From: Hortaea werneckii
Taxonomy: Eukaryota; Ascomycota; Dothideomycetes; Mycosphaerellales; Teratosphaeriaceae
Length of the DNA stretch: 64,000 nucleotides
NCBI GenBank assembly: GCA_037044905.1
Contig: JBAOKB010000174.1
Span: 310,001-374,000, forward strand
Direction: 5' to 3'
Shown: piece after piece, positions 11,201 to 21,167 of the stretch
Layout: every line of letters begins with the position of its first letter
Numbering within the stretch: position 1 is the stretch's first letter
Notes under the pieces: generated by a model
The model's input: only the letters and a program-made list of their open reading frames with translations
Told to the model about the DNA's origin: nothing
Database searches by the model: none
Program-made: the position numbers and the translations under genes

Positions 11201-11987
11201 GCGGCGGCCGCACGTTTGGCGATGGCCTTGGGGTCGAATTTGCCGGCATACGGCGCCGGTGATGAGGGTTTGTCGTCTTTTGCGCCTGGTGAAGCGGGAG
11301 TAGCTGACGCTTGAGAACCATTAGCTGGAGATTGAGCAGCCGGAGAAGCGGTATCATTGTCTTCGTTCTTGACGGCTGGAGAAGCTGCGCCGGCCGCCGG
11401 GGTGGCTTGGGCAGCCTTCTGCTCCTGCATTTTTTTCTTCCACGCTTCAACTCGAGCCAGTTTTGCTTTCCGTGCTTCTTCCGCGGAGGCATCGGCAGTT
11501 GAAGGGCGTGGTGACTGTCCGGTTAGCTCTATACAGATGTGTTGATCCGATTCCTTGGAAGACATACCTCATTCCCTCTCACGCTTGCAGTCGTGCTTCC
11601 CTCATCTCTGCTGTCGCGACGATGTGAGCGCGCAGGGGAGCGCTCGTCCCGCCGCGGCCGCTTGCTGTCACGATCCTGGTAGTCATCATCGCGATATCGT
11701 CTCCGATCCCGCTCTCGTTCTCTCACCGCAGATCGGTCTCTCGACCTTTTCCTTTCTCTCGATCTGTCTCGGCGCGAGCTTCGGTAGTCGTCATATCGGT
11801 CGCGCGATCGCTCCCTTCGGCGGTCGCGGTCATCGTAGCGGCGCTGGCGAGTGGGTGAGTCTAAGCGCTGCGCATGCACTTTCCGGCGTCCACTTACTTC
11901 TCTGTCCCTGCTGCGTGAGCGCCGACGATAGCTGCGATCGTCACGGCGGTAGCGGTCATCATCTCTGCGGCTTGGTGAGCGGGCCAT
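8263..11987 (-). CDS. prp5: Pre-mRNA splicing DEAD-box ATPase PRP5 (DDX46)
   Basis: ATP-dependent RNA helicase needed for U2 snRNP binding to the branch site during prespliceosome formation. Four exons: 11987-11568, 11514-11073, 11019-8686 and 8624-8263, all in phase, 1185 residues, the normal size for fungal Prp5. Residues 1-140 are an RS/RD-rich nuclear domain starting MARSPSRRDDDRYRR. An acidic linker follows. The helicase core (about 540-890) carries AKTGSGKT (motif I), PTRELA, VLDEADRMFD (motif II), SAT (motif III) and HRAGRTGRAG (motif VI). The C-terminal domain is the KH-like region typical of DDX46/Prp5. Intron 1 is about 53 nt with CTAAC ten bases before its acceptor. Head to head with PRP31 across 0.67 kb. 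Confidence 0.95.
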
Positions 11988-12653
11988 TACTGCGATGGCC
12001 AGGCTTCGTTAATGCCGTACTGCTTGTGTCTTCCTACTGCTTCACGATCTCTTCTCTCCCAAGACGGTCGTTCAAGAGTCTTCCCGACAGCCTCTGCTCC
12101 AGTTTACAATCGCGATCGCTCAATCGGTGACGAGCAAGGGGTTCTACACCAGTGAAATGATTGATGCAAGAAGAAGTTGTCCCATCGATTGCCCAATGAC
12201 CTCTGTGTGTCTAGCTCATCACCTGAGGATTTCTTGGACAGGTGAGAAGGCAAGGACAGCGCAAGCAGTGATATGTCCTGTAGTAGTGTGAGCAGTAGCG
12301 ACGCAGCTGTGACGCGAGGGCACGGGCCAAGCAGAAACTGCGGCGAGCTGTCAGGGTAGCGATCCACGTCAAATATTGCTTTGACTCTGAAACAAATATT
12401 GATGATGGCTACCCCGCAGACTGACTCGTGGAGCGCCATAAGCATTACTCAAGACGTGTCGCGCCTTTCACGCTTCGATTGCTTCTCTCGACAGCTGCAT
12501 TACCTACAGTAGGTACCTATCCTTGCTGTTTCACTTCTCCTCCCAACTTACGGTCCTTACTACACCCACGTTAATCTACACGTTGTCTTGCGACTGGTGA
12601 CGTCTGTCCCGATCATCTCCTCGATTTGCGCCTGATCGCGCACTCACCCAAAT
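11988..12653. other. Bidirectional promoter between PRP5 and PRP31
   Basis: 666 bases between two start codons on opposite strands. Contains TACCTACAGTAGGTACCTAT at 12501-12520, an imperfect palindrome of a motif seen upstream of several genes here. No ORF is convincing. Confidence 0.65.
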
Positions 12654-14604
12654 ATGACGACCATTGCCGACGAGCTTTTGAACGATTTTGAGGACGACGG
12701 TGATGATCAGGAGGAAGATCAGAATGAGGGTCTTTATCAGGATGAAGGAGCATCAGACGCTGCTGGTACAGGCGTCACCATGCCTGCCGCAGCGAAGCAG
12801 CAGAATGGCGATATGGAGCTAGATGGCGACGAAGAGGCGCCGGATGATGAGGAGGGTGGTGTCAATGTACCAAGTCATGTGAAGATGGAGGACCAAGAAG
12901 ATGAGGCCGAGACCAAAGCGCGGATAGAAAAGATGCACTTGCAGAGCGTAGGCGACGTGCGGAGTGTTGCAGGCCTGATGAAGCAGCTGGAACCAGTCCT
13001 AGAGGTAAGTCTGCTCTTCACCCCCGCCGAACCAGTCGCGTTGTCGTTTACAAGAAGAACACAGCCCTGACTCAGCGGCCGTCACACAGAAAATCGATTA
13101 CTATAAGGGTTTACCACCGGACAAGCAAACGAAGAACGTGGGCAGCATCGAAGATAACCCCGAGTACAAACTTCTAACCCAATCGAATACCCTCTCCACG
13201 AGCATTGACGGCGAAATCATCCTGGTGCACAAATTCATCCGGGATCACTATTCAGTGCGATTTCCCGAATTAGAAACTCTGATTCAAAACCCGCTCGAAT
13301 ACGCAAAGACCGTAGCGATTATCGGCAATGGACCGATGGAGAACATCCGCGAGATCAGCGAAAGCAAGGACAACGCAGTCGGTCAATCGCTAAGACAAGT
13401 CCTCGACGGCCCATCCCTCATGGTTGTCACTGTCGAAGCAACCACAACAGCAGGAAGTCCACTCCCAGAGCCCGAAATCGCCAGCGTCCGAAGGGCATGC
13501 GAGATGGTGCTTCGCCTGGACCGTGCTAAGGAAACTCTCACCCGCTACGTCGAATCGCGCATGTCCATCTTCGCCCCGAACCTCACCATCCTCATCGGCG
13601 CACGCACCGCCGCCCAGCTCCTCAACTACGCAGGCGGGATCACCGGCCTCGCCAAAACCCCGGCATGCAACATCCCACCGCTCGGCAGCAAGAAAAACAC
13701 GGCGGCGACAGGCCTCGCGACCAACGTCGGCATCCGCCACCAGGGCTTCCTCTACCACAACGACATCATCCAGAACGTCGCCACCGACCTCAAAGTCCAA
13801 GCGATGCGGATCCTGTCCGCCAAGATCGTGCTCGCCGCCCGCGTGGACCAAGCCCACGAATCCCCCCACGGCGAGCAAGGCATCGCCTTCTTCGACCAAG
13901 TCGAGAAGCGCATCAACAAGCTCTCGGAAGCGCCGCCGAACAAAGGCGTCCGCGCCTTGCCCGCCCCGGACGACAAGCCGGCCCGGAAACGCGGCGGTCG
14001 TCGCGCCCGCAAGGCCAAGGAGGCCACCGCCATGACCGATCTCCGGAAAGCCCAGAACCGCATGGCGTTTGGCAAGGAGGAGGCCGAGGTCGGCTTCGGC
14101 GATAGTACCAAGGGCATGGGCATGATTGGCGCCGAAGGCGACGGCCGCATCCGCGCCCAGCAGGTCGACCAGCGCACTAAAGCGAAGCTTTCGAAGAAGA
14201 ATCCCGGGTGGGGCGGCGCTGCTACGCCGGCTGGGGGTGGCAGCGGAACTGCGACTTCATTACGGGGTTTCGGTGGCGGTGCGGGGCCAGGCAATTCGTC
14301 GCTCTTGAAATCCGCGGGTCTCAGGGCTGCGGGTGTAGGCAGTGGGTTGAAGACTCAGGTGGGGAATACGGGCGGGACGGCGAGTACGATTGCTTTTACG
14401 CCGGTGCAGGGGCTGGAGCTGGTGGATCCGAAGATGAGAGAGGAGCGGGAGCGGAAAAGGAAAGCGGAGGAGGATAGGTGGTTTAAGGGGGGTCAGTTTA
14501 CTCAGATTGGCGGTGGTGGTGGGACTGCGAGTTCGGCGAAGAAGGATAGTGATGGCTTTAAGGTCCCGTCGCTGCCGGCGAAGAAGCAGAAGACTGATGG
14601 GTGA
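12654..14604 (+). CDS. prp31: U4/U6 snRNP protein PRP31
   Basis: Tri-snRNP component that binds the U4 5' stem-loop with Snu13 and bridges U4/U6 to U5. Exons 12654-13004 and 13090-14604 join in phase 0 to 621 residues. The N-terminus is very acidic. The NOSIC/Nop domain spans about residues 115-360, with SRMSIFAPNLTILIGARTAA and LNYAGGITGLAKTPACNI as hallmarks of the Nop RNP-binding fold. The C-terminal Prp31 domain contains AMTDLRKAQNRMAFGKEEAE, diagnostic for PRP31 against the paralogues NOP56/NOP58. The tail is Gly-rich and basic. The intron holds a TGACTCA, probably by chance. The coding region from about 13500 to 14200 is very C-rich at third positions. Confidence 0.96.
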
Positions 14605-14764
14605 TTCTTCCCCTTTTTTTCTTTTTTTAATAAATATCTTCTTCGCCTTACGACCAGGCTTGAAAATAGGTCTCTGTACAACAGAACGGATCTACACTTG
14701 ATGGATCCGCCATTTACAATTCGTCTAGGCTTTGCCTCCATTCCTCGTATATCTTCCCCACCTC

Positions 14765-15046
14765 TCAATAAGGAATCGCCCCTTCCAGCCATGGATCCCG
14801 AAGAAGCTCTCCCGCCCTCCGTCTCTCCTCCGGAACCCATTTAAGCATAGAGCGCACGAAACTCAGAAAGCGTTCCTTCTCTTCTCCTTCAAGCACGGTC
14901 TCGGCTCGTTCAAGGGACATTACTTCCGGAGATGGAATTCGAACACCCCCTGCATTTTTCCACTGGCCTGAGCGTAGGTTAGGTACTTATTCAGCACTAG
15001 CGCGCACCTTACAACGTTGGAAGGAGAAGGGCAGGAGGGATTTGAT

Positions 15047-15086
<40 letters not shown>

Positions 15087-16499
15087 GATAATAGAGAAGA
15101 CGGCAGTGGAGAAGAGGGAGAGGTAAATCGAACCTTTCTCGTCAAAAACCCGACTGGTCACTTGACTCCGCTGCAAATAGTCAAAGCGAGGTGGCGTGCC
15201 AATATATGCCACCATCTCGGCAATATGGGGGTTGCTGAGACTTCTTCGTCCTCGTCTAAGGCGTGGAAGAGGTGACGGCCTTGGAAGAGATCCCATATCT
15301 TTGGATAGGGAAGAATGGAAGAGGATATGAGTTAGTGGATCTCGGTGGCGGATATGCGCAGCAGGAAGGGAAATGAAGGAGAGGAAGATGAAATTCGAGT
15401 GAAAACCTTGGTGTGGGAGGCATTGGGCGTGCTGGCGAGCAGGACCGGTTTGGGTGGGTGGGGAGGAAGAGTCTTACCATGACACCAACACTCCAGATAT
15501 CCACGCTCGAATCCCAGCCCATATCGAACAGGACCTCGGGTGCACGGTAAAGGTCTGGTTGGATCAGGCCTCTATGCGGACCAGGACCGATCCGTGCCTC
15601 TCCAAAATCGCACAGGACGGGTTGACCCCAGAGCGAGTCCTTGGGAAGACCGAGTTTCCGAGAGCCGTAGATTGTGCGAGTGTCGTCTATGATTTTCCGC
15701 GGCGATGGATCAGACGCTTCGGCTTGTTCGAAGGCGGGGAGGAGGGATGCATCGTCGAGGGTTAGCATGATGTTTGATGGGTTGATGTCTATTACGTAGA
15801 ACACACTGTTAGCCATGTGTCTTTATCAACTCCAACGCGGCTTCTAGGGTGACTTGCTGGCATGTACTACGTTAGCTTCATCGTGAAGGAAAGAGAGGGC
15901 AGTAAGCACGTTGAAGAGTGTCCCGTTCAGAAGATCCTTATTAAGCCGTTTAGATGGAACCTGACGTTGAAGCTCTGTGATGGTCATATGCATTGGCGGT
16001 TGAACAAGACACAGATGCTTGCCAGCCGGACCGCTAATCTCGAACGTCTCAAGCAGGCCACGAATATATGCCTGACCAAGATGTTCAGAGTCAAGCGAAG
16101 CGACATGCTCGTAGAACTTCAACTCCCGGTCTTGCCCGATAGATCCAGCTCCATGGCCTGTACAGACTTTGACGGAGACGAAGTCAGACGCTCTGCGGTT
16201 ATCGTCAGTCAATCTCTGAGGCTAGAATGCTCCTAGGTGGACTTCTCAAACTTGATATCGCGACAAAGCCAAACCGTAGAGTAAGCGCCGTATCCAAGTT
16301 TCCCCACGACTTTGTATCTAGAGATGAGTGTCTCTCCTATGTGAACCGGATAGAATTGGTCTGCGCGGTACCATGGAAGACGCTCTTCCTCGAAAGCCTG
16401 CGTCCTGTTTATCCTCGAAGCTTTGCTGCTTATGAAACGCGGTTGGAAGACATGGCGCGTCGTGAGGGACTGGCGAATGTAGCTACTGGTTCTAATCAT
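14765..16499 (-). CDS. SRPK-like protein kinase, frame interrupted; catalytic Asp apparently replaced
   Basis: CMGC/SRPK-type kinase fragments read through five exons: 16499-16252, 16192-15858, 15788-15478, 15298-15134 and 14967-14765. Visible: Gly loop GKLGYGAYSTVW, ATP-binding Lys in FVSVKVC, Mg-binding motif CDFGEAR, activation-segment end YRAPEV, WSVGVM, and a C-terminal lobe ending LKWVPEERRRAGELLRDPWL. Exon 4 breaks frame at the five-G run 15227-15231: LFHALDEDEEVS continues one base off as PHIAEMVAYIG. One extra G both rejoins the protein and restores phase into exon 5 (about 420 residues). The exon 2/3 junction uses a GC donor (GCAAGT) and gives HANINPSN, where active kinases have HxD, so the catalytic Asp reads Asn. 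Either a pseudokinase, a decaying gene or sequence errors. Start chosen at ATG 16499. Confidence 0.72.
15047..15085 (+). repeat. Poly-G tract, 39 nt
   Basis: Uninterrupted run of 39 G on the + strand, lying in the last intron (15133-14968) of the minus-strand kinase, so the transcript carries C39. Long enough to be unstable in replication and in sequencing. Confidence 0.97.
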
Positions 16500-17328
16500 C
16501 ACGGGAGTCGTAGGGAAGGCACATGATTGATCAAGGATGTCATGTTGCTTTTCCGGCGCCCAATCAAGTGCTTGTGGTAGGTTGTTGATACGGAGGTTGT
16601 CAGGAAGATTCTCCACAAAAGCACGCCCTACTCCAAACGGCAATCCACGTGCATATACACACGTCTTACAGCAGATGATCACATTTTTCCACTTGTCGAA
16701 CTCATAACAGACGCAAAAGTTAGACTCGTAACGGCTACGTATAACCAATACTCAAGGGTTGTGGAAGACATGAGCAATGCCTTCGTGCGGCCACGTCAAT
16801 TCAAAGGAGACGGTCTCGACGCATGTGATGGCAGTACAGTACATAGGAAGCCCTCAGTCCATCACGGCGGATCGGCACTGTCTGTCCCGACGTAGACAGC
16901 GTACCAAGGCACAAGAAAAGGGACCTAGCATCGCGACTTCAGATACCCTAGGCCCCCGCAACCCGATGGACCCAAGCTAGCATTCAAATTGTGCGATTGA
17001 AATTCTGTATCCTAGAATCAACAGAGTATTTACGCGTTTCTTCGGCATTTGCAATTCCAACCCCTTCCCATCACATGGCCGTAGACGCGGAAGATTTCGA
17101 GATCTTGTGAATATGAAATACCATGGCTGTGCCATAGCCAGCGATCATGCCGACCTAGGCTTGACTGAGGGCCGCCGCTCTTAGGACGAAGGACAGCTAG
17201 CGCAGGGCGCCGGAGTCGAAGGCTCTGTAGTCCATTCTCTAAGATGTCGTATCGCTCTGAGCAATGTGATGCTCTTCACGCTTTGGAAGCATTGCTCAAT
17301 CACCATCCTTCATCGCAATGTGCACCAC
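16500..17328. other. Intergenic region between kinase and NIP30-like gene
   Basis: About 0.83 kb upstream of the kinase start. The minus-strand frame is open upstream of the chosen ATG (to 16748), but that segment is Cys-rich and unlike kinase N-termini. Nothing else recognised. Confidence 0.5.
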
Positions 17329-18349
17329 CTAATCTTCCTCGTCGGAGGAATAGGCAACCAGACCAAGAGAAGGCGGCTGAGCAGCAGACTTCGCCTCGAC
17401 TTGCCGCGGTTCATGCGTGACCGTCTTCCCAGTGCCTTGCTTGTCGGGAGCTGAGAGTGGCCGCTCAGCCTGCTCTGGGACTCTTGCTCTCTGCCGGTGT
17501 CTGGGATGAAGCCTGTGTGTCTTTTGCGTCCTTGTCTTCTTTCGGGGGAGAGGAGCTCGTGGCCTTCTCGCCCTCATCACCGCCAACACCAGCAGTTTCC
17601 GCACTCTCCGCCTTTCTCAACTTGATTCCTCCCAAAACCCCACCCCTCCCCTTCCCCTTCTTCCGCTTCCTCGGACCCAACGCCCACGACGTCTCAGCAT
17701 GTCAGCAGTAGCCGCATCCCCAGCATCATCCCCTTCCTGACCGGCTACAGCCTTCTTCTCCGCGTCCTCTTGCAGCTTACGGAAAGCATCCAGCTGTTCC
17801 CTTGTCTCCTTCTTCACCTCGGCTTCCTGCGTCCGGGTAGACTCGAGCACGGAGTCGAGGAACTCGACTTCATCTTCGTCCAGCGAGCGGAACTGGTTCC
17901 GGAATCGCGTGGCTTCGTCAAAGGCCTCTTGTTTGGCGGCTTTGGAGTGTGCAGAGCAGGTTTTCACCCTGACTCGTCAGCTAGGGCAGTAAAGAAAAGA
18001 AGAAGAAAAAGAGATGGAATGAAAAGGAAATGGAACGCAGACAATCCCCATCCGACTTAATGTGGGTTATGATGGCAAAACATGTGAGAAGGTGAGGGCA
18101 AGAAAGGAAAATTTGAGAGTAGAATTCACCTTTATTCGCTTGAAGCGTCTCATACAGTGACTTGCCGCCCTCCTGCTCGCCTAGCCTGGGCTTGCTGCCG
18201 GCGAGGGAGGAATGCTGTCTCGTGGCATCGATTTTGCGCTGAGCTTCAGCCCAGGCAGAGTCTTGCTGACTGTTGGCGGTATTATTGCTACTGGAATTGG
18301 GTGCGGAACCATCATCGCCGCTCCCTGCAGCGACGAAGCCGGATGACAT
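17329..18349 (-). CDS. NIP30/FAM192A (PSME3IP1)-like nuclear protein
   Basis: The family's human member binds the proteasome activator PA28-gamma; the fungal role is not established. Exon 1 (18349-18130) begins MSSGFVAAGS and ends SLYETLQANK. Exon 2 (17939-17749) gives KAAKQEAFDEATRFRNQFRS then LDEDEVEFLDSVLEST, the conserved NIP30 N-terminal block. A probable 56-nt intron (donor GTAGCC, branch CTGAC) leads at 17692 into TSWALGPRKRKKG, the conserved basic motif. The last segment that looks right, PPSLGLVAYSSDEED ending at 17329, is in another frame from the preceding Lys/Ser-rich stretch, which otherwise stops at 17465. A further intron or a one-base error between about 17465 and 17560 is needed. 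The family is identified with good confidence, the 3' structure is not. Confidence 0.7.
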
Positions 18350-19137
18350 GATGGGGCCGAGCCAGTCGTTGTCTTAACACTGGACTTCCGAGACTGCCCT
18401 GCTGATGATGATGATGATGTTGGAGCTGCAGCCTTGTGCCTTTTCCACCAGTCGTAGTAGCGGACTGGCAGTGGAGGTCGCTGAGGTAGGATTGAGGCCC
18501 CACCGGAGGGGGGGGGTTGACGAGGTGATGTGCTTTAGGGCGAAAGTTTGAAGATAAAGACAAATGAGGGTCCAGTCCTATACCCAGCTCCCCAGGTAGG
18601 CTGTCACTACTACTGCGCGGATGAGGCGGGCTGCGTCGGCATCTGGCAGAGCCGCACACTTCGAGCCAGGAAGCCCCAAGCACGTGCGGGGTGGAGCCGA
18701 GGGCACAGCTGGGGCCTTCTGGGACGGTTTGGCAGTGTCGCGGCTGAATTCTGATTGCCGGATAAATCGAAATGCGGGCGAATTGGCTGTAAACGGGGTG
18801 GAGGGGCAGAAGTTTACTACTGTACGCAGATGCTCCGGCGGGCAAAAGATTGGACGCCCGGGCCCAGGCTCAGGATGGAAGGTGGGGTGAGGTGGGTTGG
18901 TGGGCTGTTTGCGTCTCGATGGGTGATGTCGTTTCATGTGGGCTGCCTTGACGTTTGGTTATTCGGCTAAACCAGACACGACGCCTCTTGCTGCTCCTTC
19001 TAGCACGACCGTCGACTTGAAAAAGATTCCCACATCCGCTTCCTTCTTCCTCTTCTTCATCTTCCATTGCCCACTCATCCTGCACCTTACTCTTACCTGG
19101 TACACAACCTTACCCAGATAACACCACATCAACCACA
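18350..19137. other. Divergent region NIP30-like / aldo-keto reductase
   Basis: 0.79 kb between two divergent starts. Contains a short TGATGATGATGATGAT repeat near 18400 and a pyrimidine-rich stretch with many CTTC/CCAC motifs just before 19138, as in strong fungal promoters. No gene supported. Confidence 0.55.
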
Positions 19138-20192
19138 ATGGCAGCCAAGAACTGGACTCAGGAGACCTTCACCCTCAACACGGTATGTTTGCCACTCATC
19201 TTCCCCTCCTTCCACCACTTACAACCACAGGAAACTGACCAAATTCGTCTCAACAGGGGGCCAAGATGCCCGCCGTCGGCCTGGGCACCTGGCAGTCCAA
19301 GCCCAACGAGGTCCGTGAGGCTGTCAAGGCCGCTCTCCTCGCTGGCTACCGCCACATCGACACCGCCCTCGCCTACGGCAACGAGCACGAGGTCGGCCAG
19401 GGTATCAAGGACTCGGGCGTCCCAAGAGAGCAGATCTGGGTCACCACCAAGCTGGACAACCCATGGCACAAGCGCGTCGAGGAGGGCATCACCAGCTCCC
19501 TGAAGGACCTCGACATGGCCTACGTCGACCTCTACCTCATCCACTGGCCCTCCTCCACCGACCCCGCCGACCTGAAGAAGCACTACCCGGACTGGGACTT
19601 CATCAAGACCTGGCAGGAGATGCAGAAGCTGCCCGGCTCCGGCCGCGTCAAGAACATCGGCGTCTCCAACTTCGGCATCAAGAACATGGAGAAGCTGCTG
19701 AACGACCCCTCCTGCAAGACCGTCCCGGCCGTCAACCAGATCGAGCTCCACCCCAACAACCCCTCCCCCAAGCTCGTCGAGTACTGCCAGGGCAAGAACA
19801 TCCACTGCACCGCCTACTCCTGCCTGGGCTCCACCAACAGCCCGCTGGCCAAGGACCCCGTCCTCGGCGAGATCGCCAGCAACAAGGGCAAGTCGCCCGC
19901 TCAGGTCCTGTAAGTTCCATTAATCCATCCCATCCAATCCCCGCCATCCAAACAAGCCGAATCTACATACTAACATCCTCTTTTTCTTTTCAGCCTCATG
20001 TGGGGTCTCCAGCGCGGCACCTCCGTCATCCCCAAGTCCGTCACCGCCTCCCGCATCGAGGCCAACTTCCAGCTCGACGGCTGGAGCCTGACCGACGACG
20101 AGATGAAGCAGCTCAGCTCGCGCCCGGACCGCTTCAAGGTCTGCGGTGACGACTGGCTGCCGGTTAAGGTCTTCTTCGGCGATGACGAGTAA
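19138..20192 (+). CDS. Aldo-keto reductase, glycerol dehydrogenase (GLD/GCY1)-like
   Basis: NADPH-dependent cytosolic reductase of the AKR superfamily; closest fungal types act on glyceraldehyde/dihydroxyacetone or glycerol. Exons 19138-19182, 19257-19909 and 19994-20192 join to 298 residues, the standard length. The catalytic tetrad is present: Asp and Tyr in YRHIDTALAYGNE, Lys in VTTKLDNPW and His in LIHWPSS. The NADP-binding C-terminal signature is GTSVIPKSVTASRIEANF. The coding exons use C-ending codons almost exclusively (for example AAC, AAG, ATC, CTC), unlike neighbouring genes, suggesting high expression. Exact substrate cannot be read from sequence. Confidence 0.9.
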
Positions 20193-21167
20193 ATAAAAAG
20201 CAATCACGAAATAACGCTGCCTGATGGGGAAGGGAAGAACAGTTGATCCGGTTGATGAACTGTAGATGACCTTTGCGAATCCCCTTTCCGATATGAGAAG
20301 GGCATTGGGAATACGGACGAGAGATTGGTTGGGAACTTGTCTGCAAGCACCCAAACGATGTCTCTGGTTGAACGAACGGAAAGACATGAATTCATGACTT
20401 GAAGAAGGGAGGCTGCTTCAAAACGATGAAGCAAGCACTGAAGAAAAGCAAACCACAAATCCAAAAAAAGTGTGGATAGATACACATACATATCTAACCC
20501 CAAAAATCAAGAAAGAATTAAAAAGGACAAAACTTCTTTCATCTTTCCAATCGCTGGATTTTATGATGGGAACAATGGTGTGATTAAGTAATCTCGTAGG
20601 GGAATAAGGGAAGTGCTTAGTCCTCAACTGATAATGATCCTCCGTCCGCCCTCTGACGCTGAGGCTAAGGGATGACCTGGGACTATACAACTCTGCATTT
20701 GTCATTCTATGCGAGAAGATAGGCGGGATAGGTAGACGCAGGGGATAAAATGACCATAGGAAGGGCCGGGAAAAATAGTCGAAATCGGGACTGACGTGGA
20801 AAACGGATCTGGCCGCGCCCAGGAAATGCCATCCGGGGGGGGGGGGGGGGGGGGCGCAAAGAAATATCTACAAGAAAAAAAAAAAAAACGGACCTGCTAG
20901 AAATCTCCGCTCTAGAGCCTTTTCGGCCTCCTTCCCCATTATCCTTTTTCTCATCATATAGTCTTGAACCCTGCCACCGGGCCCACCCCTCCCATTGTGA
21001 CAATTTGACACAAGGGCCTTTCGGCCAGCATCGTCTGAAAGATCCCCTACTCCGCCCATTTCCCTCCCTCCCCCCCACCAACCCCGCGAATCCGGTTTTA
21101 TCATCCCTTCGCACAGCCCTTTGCAATCCTGTTCTTTCCTTCTTTCACTTTTTCCCCGGCCTTCTCC
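20193..21167. other. Convergent 3' region, aldo-keto reductase / SEC13
   Basis: Nearly 1 kb between two gene 3' ends, long for convergent genes here. Holds a 20-G run (20835-20854) followed by a 14-A run (20875-20888), and pyrimidine-rich sequence after 21000. No gene recognised. Confidence 0.55.
20835..20854 (+). repeat. Poly-G tract, 20 nt
   Basis: Twenty consecutive G on the + strand, between the convergent aldo-keto reductase and SEC13 genes; an A14 run follows 20 bases later. Confidence 0.97.

Noticed and set aside
13069..13075. TGACTCA as a CpcA site for PRP31
   Set aside because: It lies inside the first intron of PRP31, and seven-base matches are expected by chance in 64 kb.
13390..13899. 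Long antisense ORFs over PRP31
   Set aside because: Shadow frames created by the high third-position GC of PRP31.
15009..15296. Proline-run protein from the poly-C tract
   Set aside because: The Pro run translates the intronic C39; only its first part (kinase C-lobe residues) is coding.
19158..19805. 215-codon antisense ORF over the aldo-keto reductase
   Set aside because: A mirror of extreme C-ending codon use on the real strand; Val/Leu/Gly/Asp composition is typical of such shadows.
20697..21126. Minus-strand ORF of 139 codons beyond SEC13
   Set aside because: Composed of translated poly-C/poly-T and low-complexity sequence; no family features.
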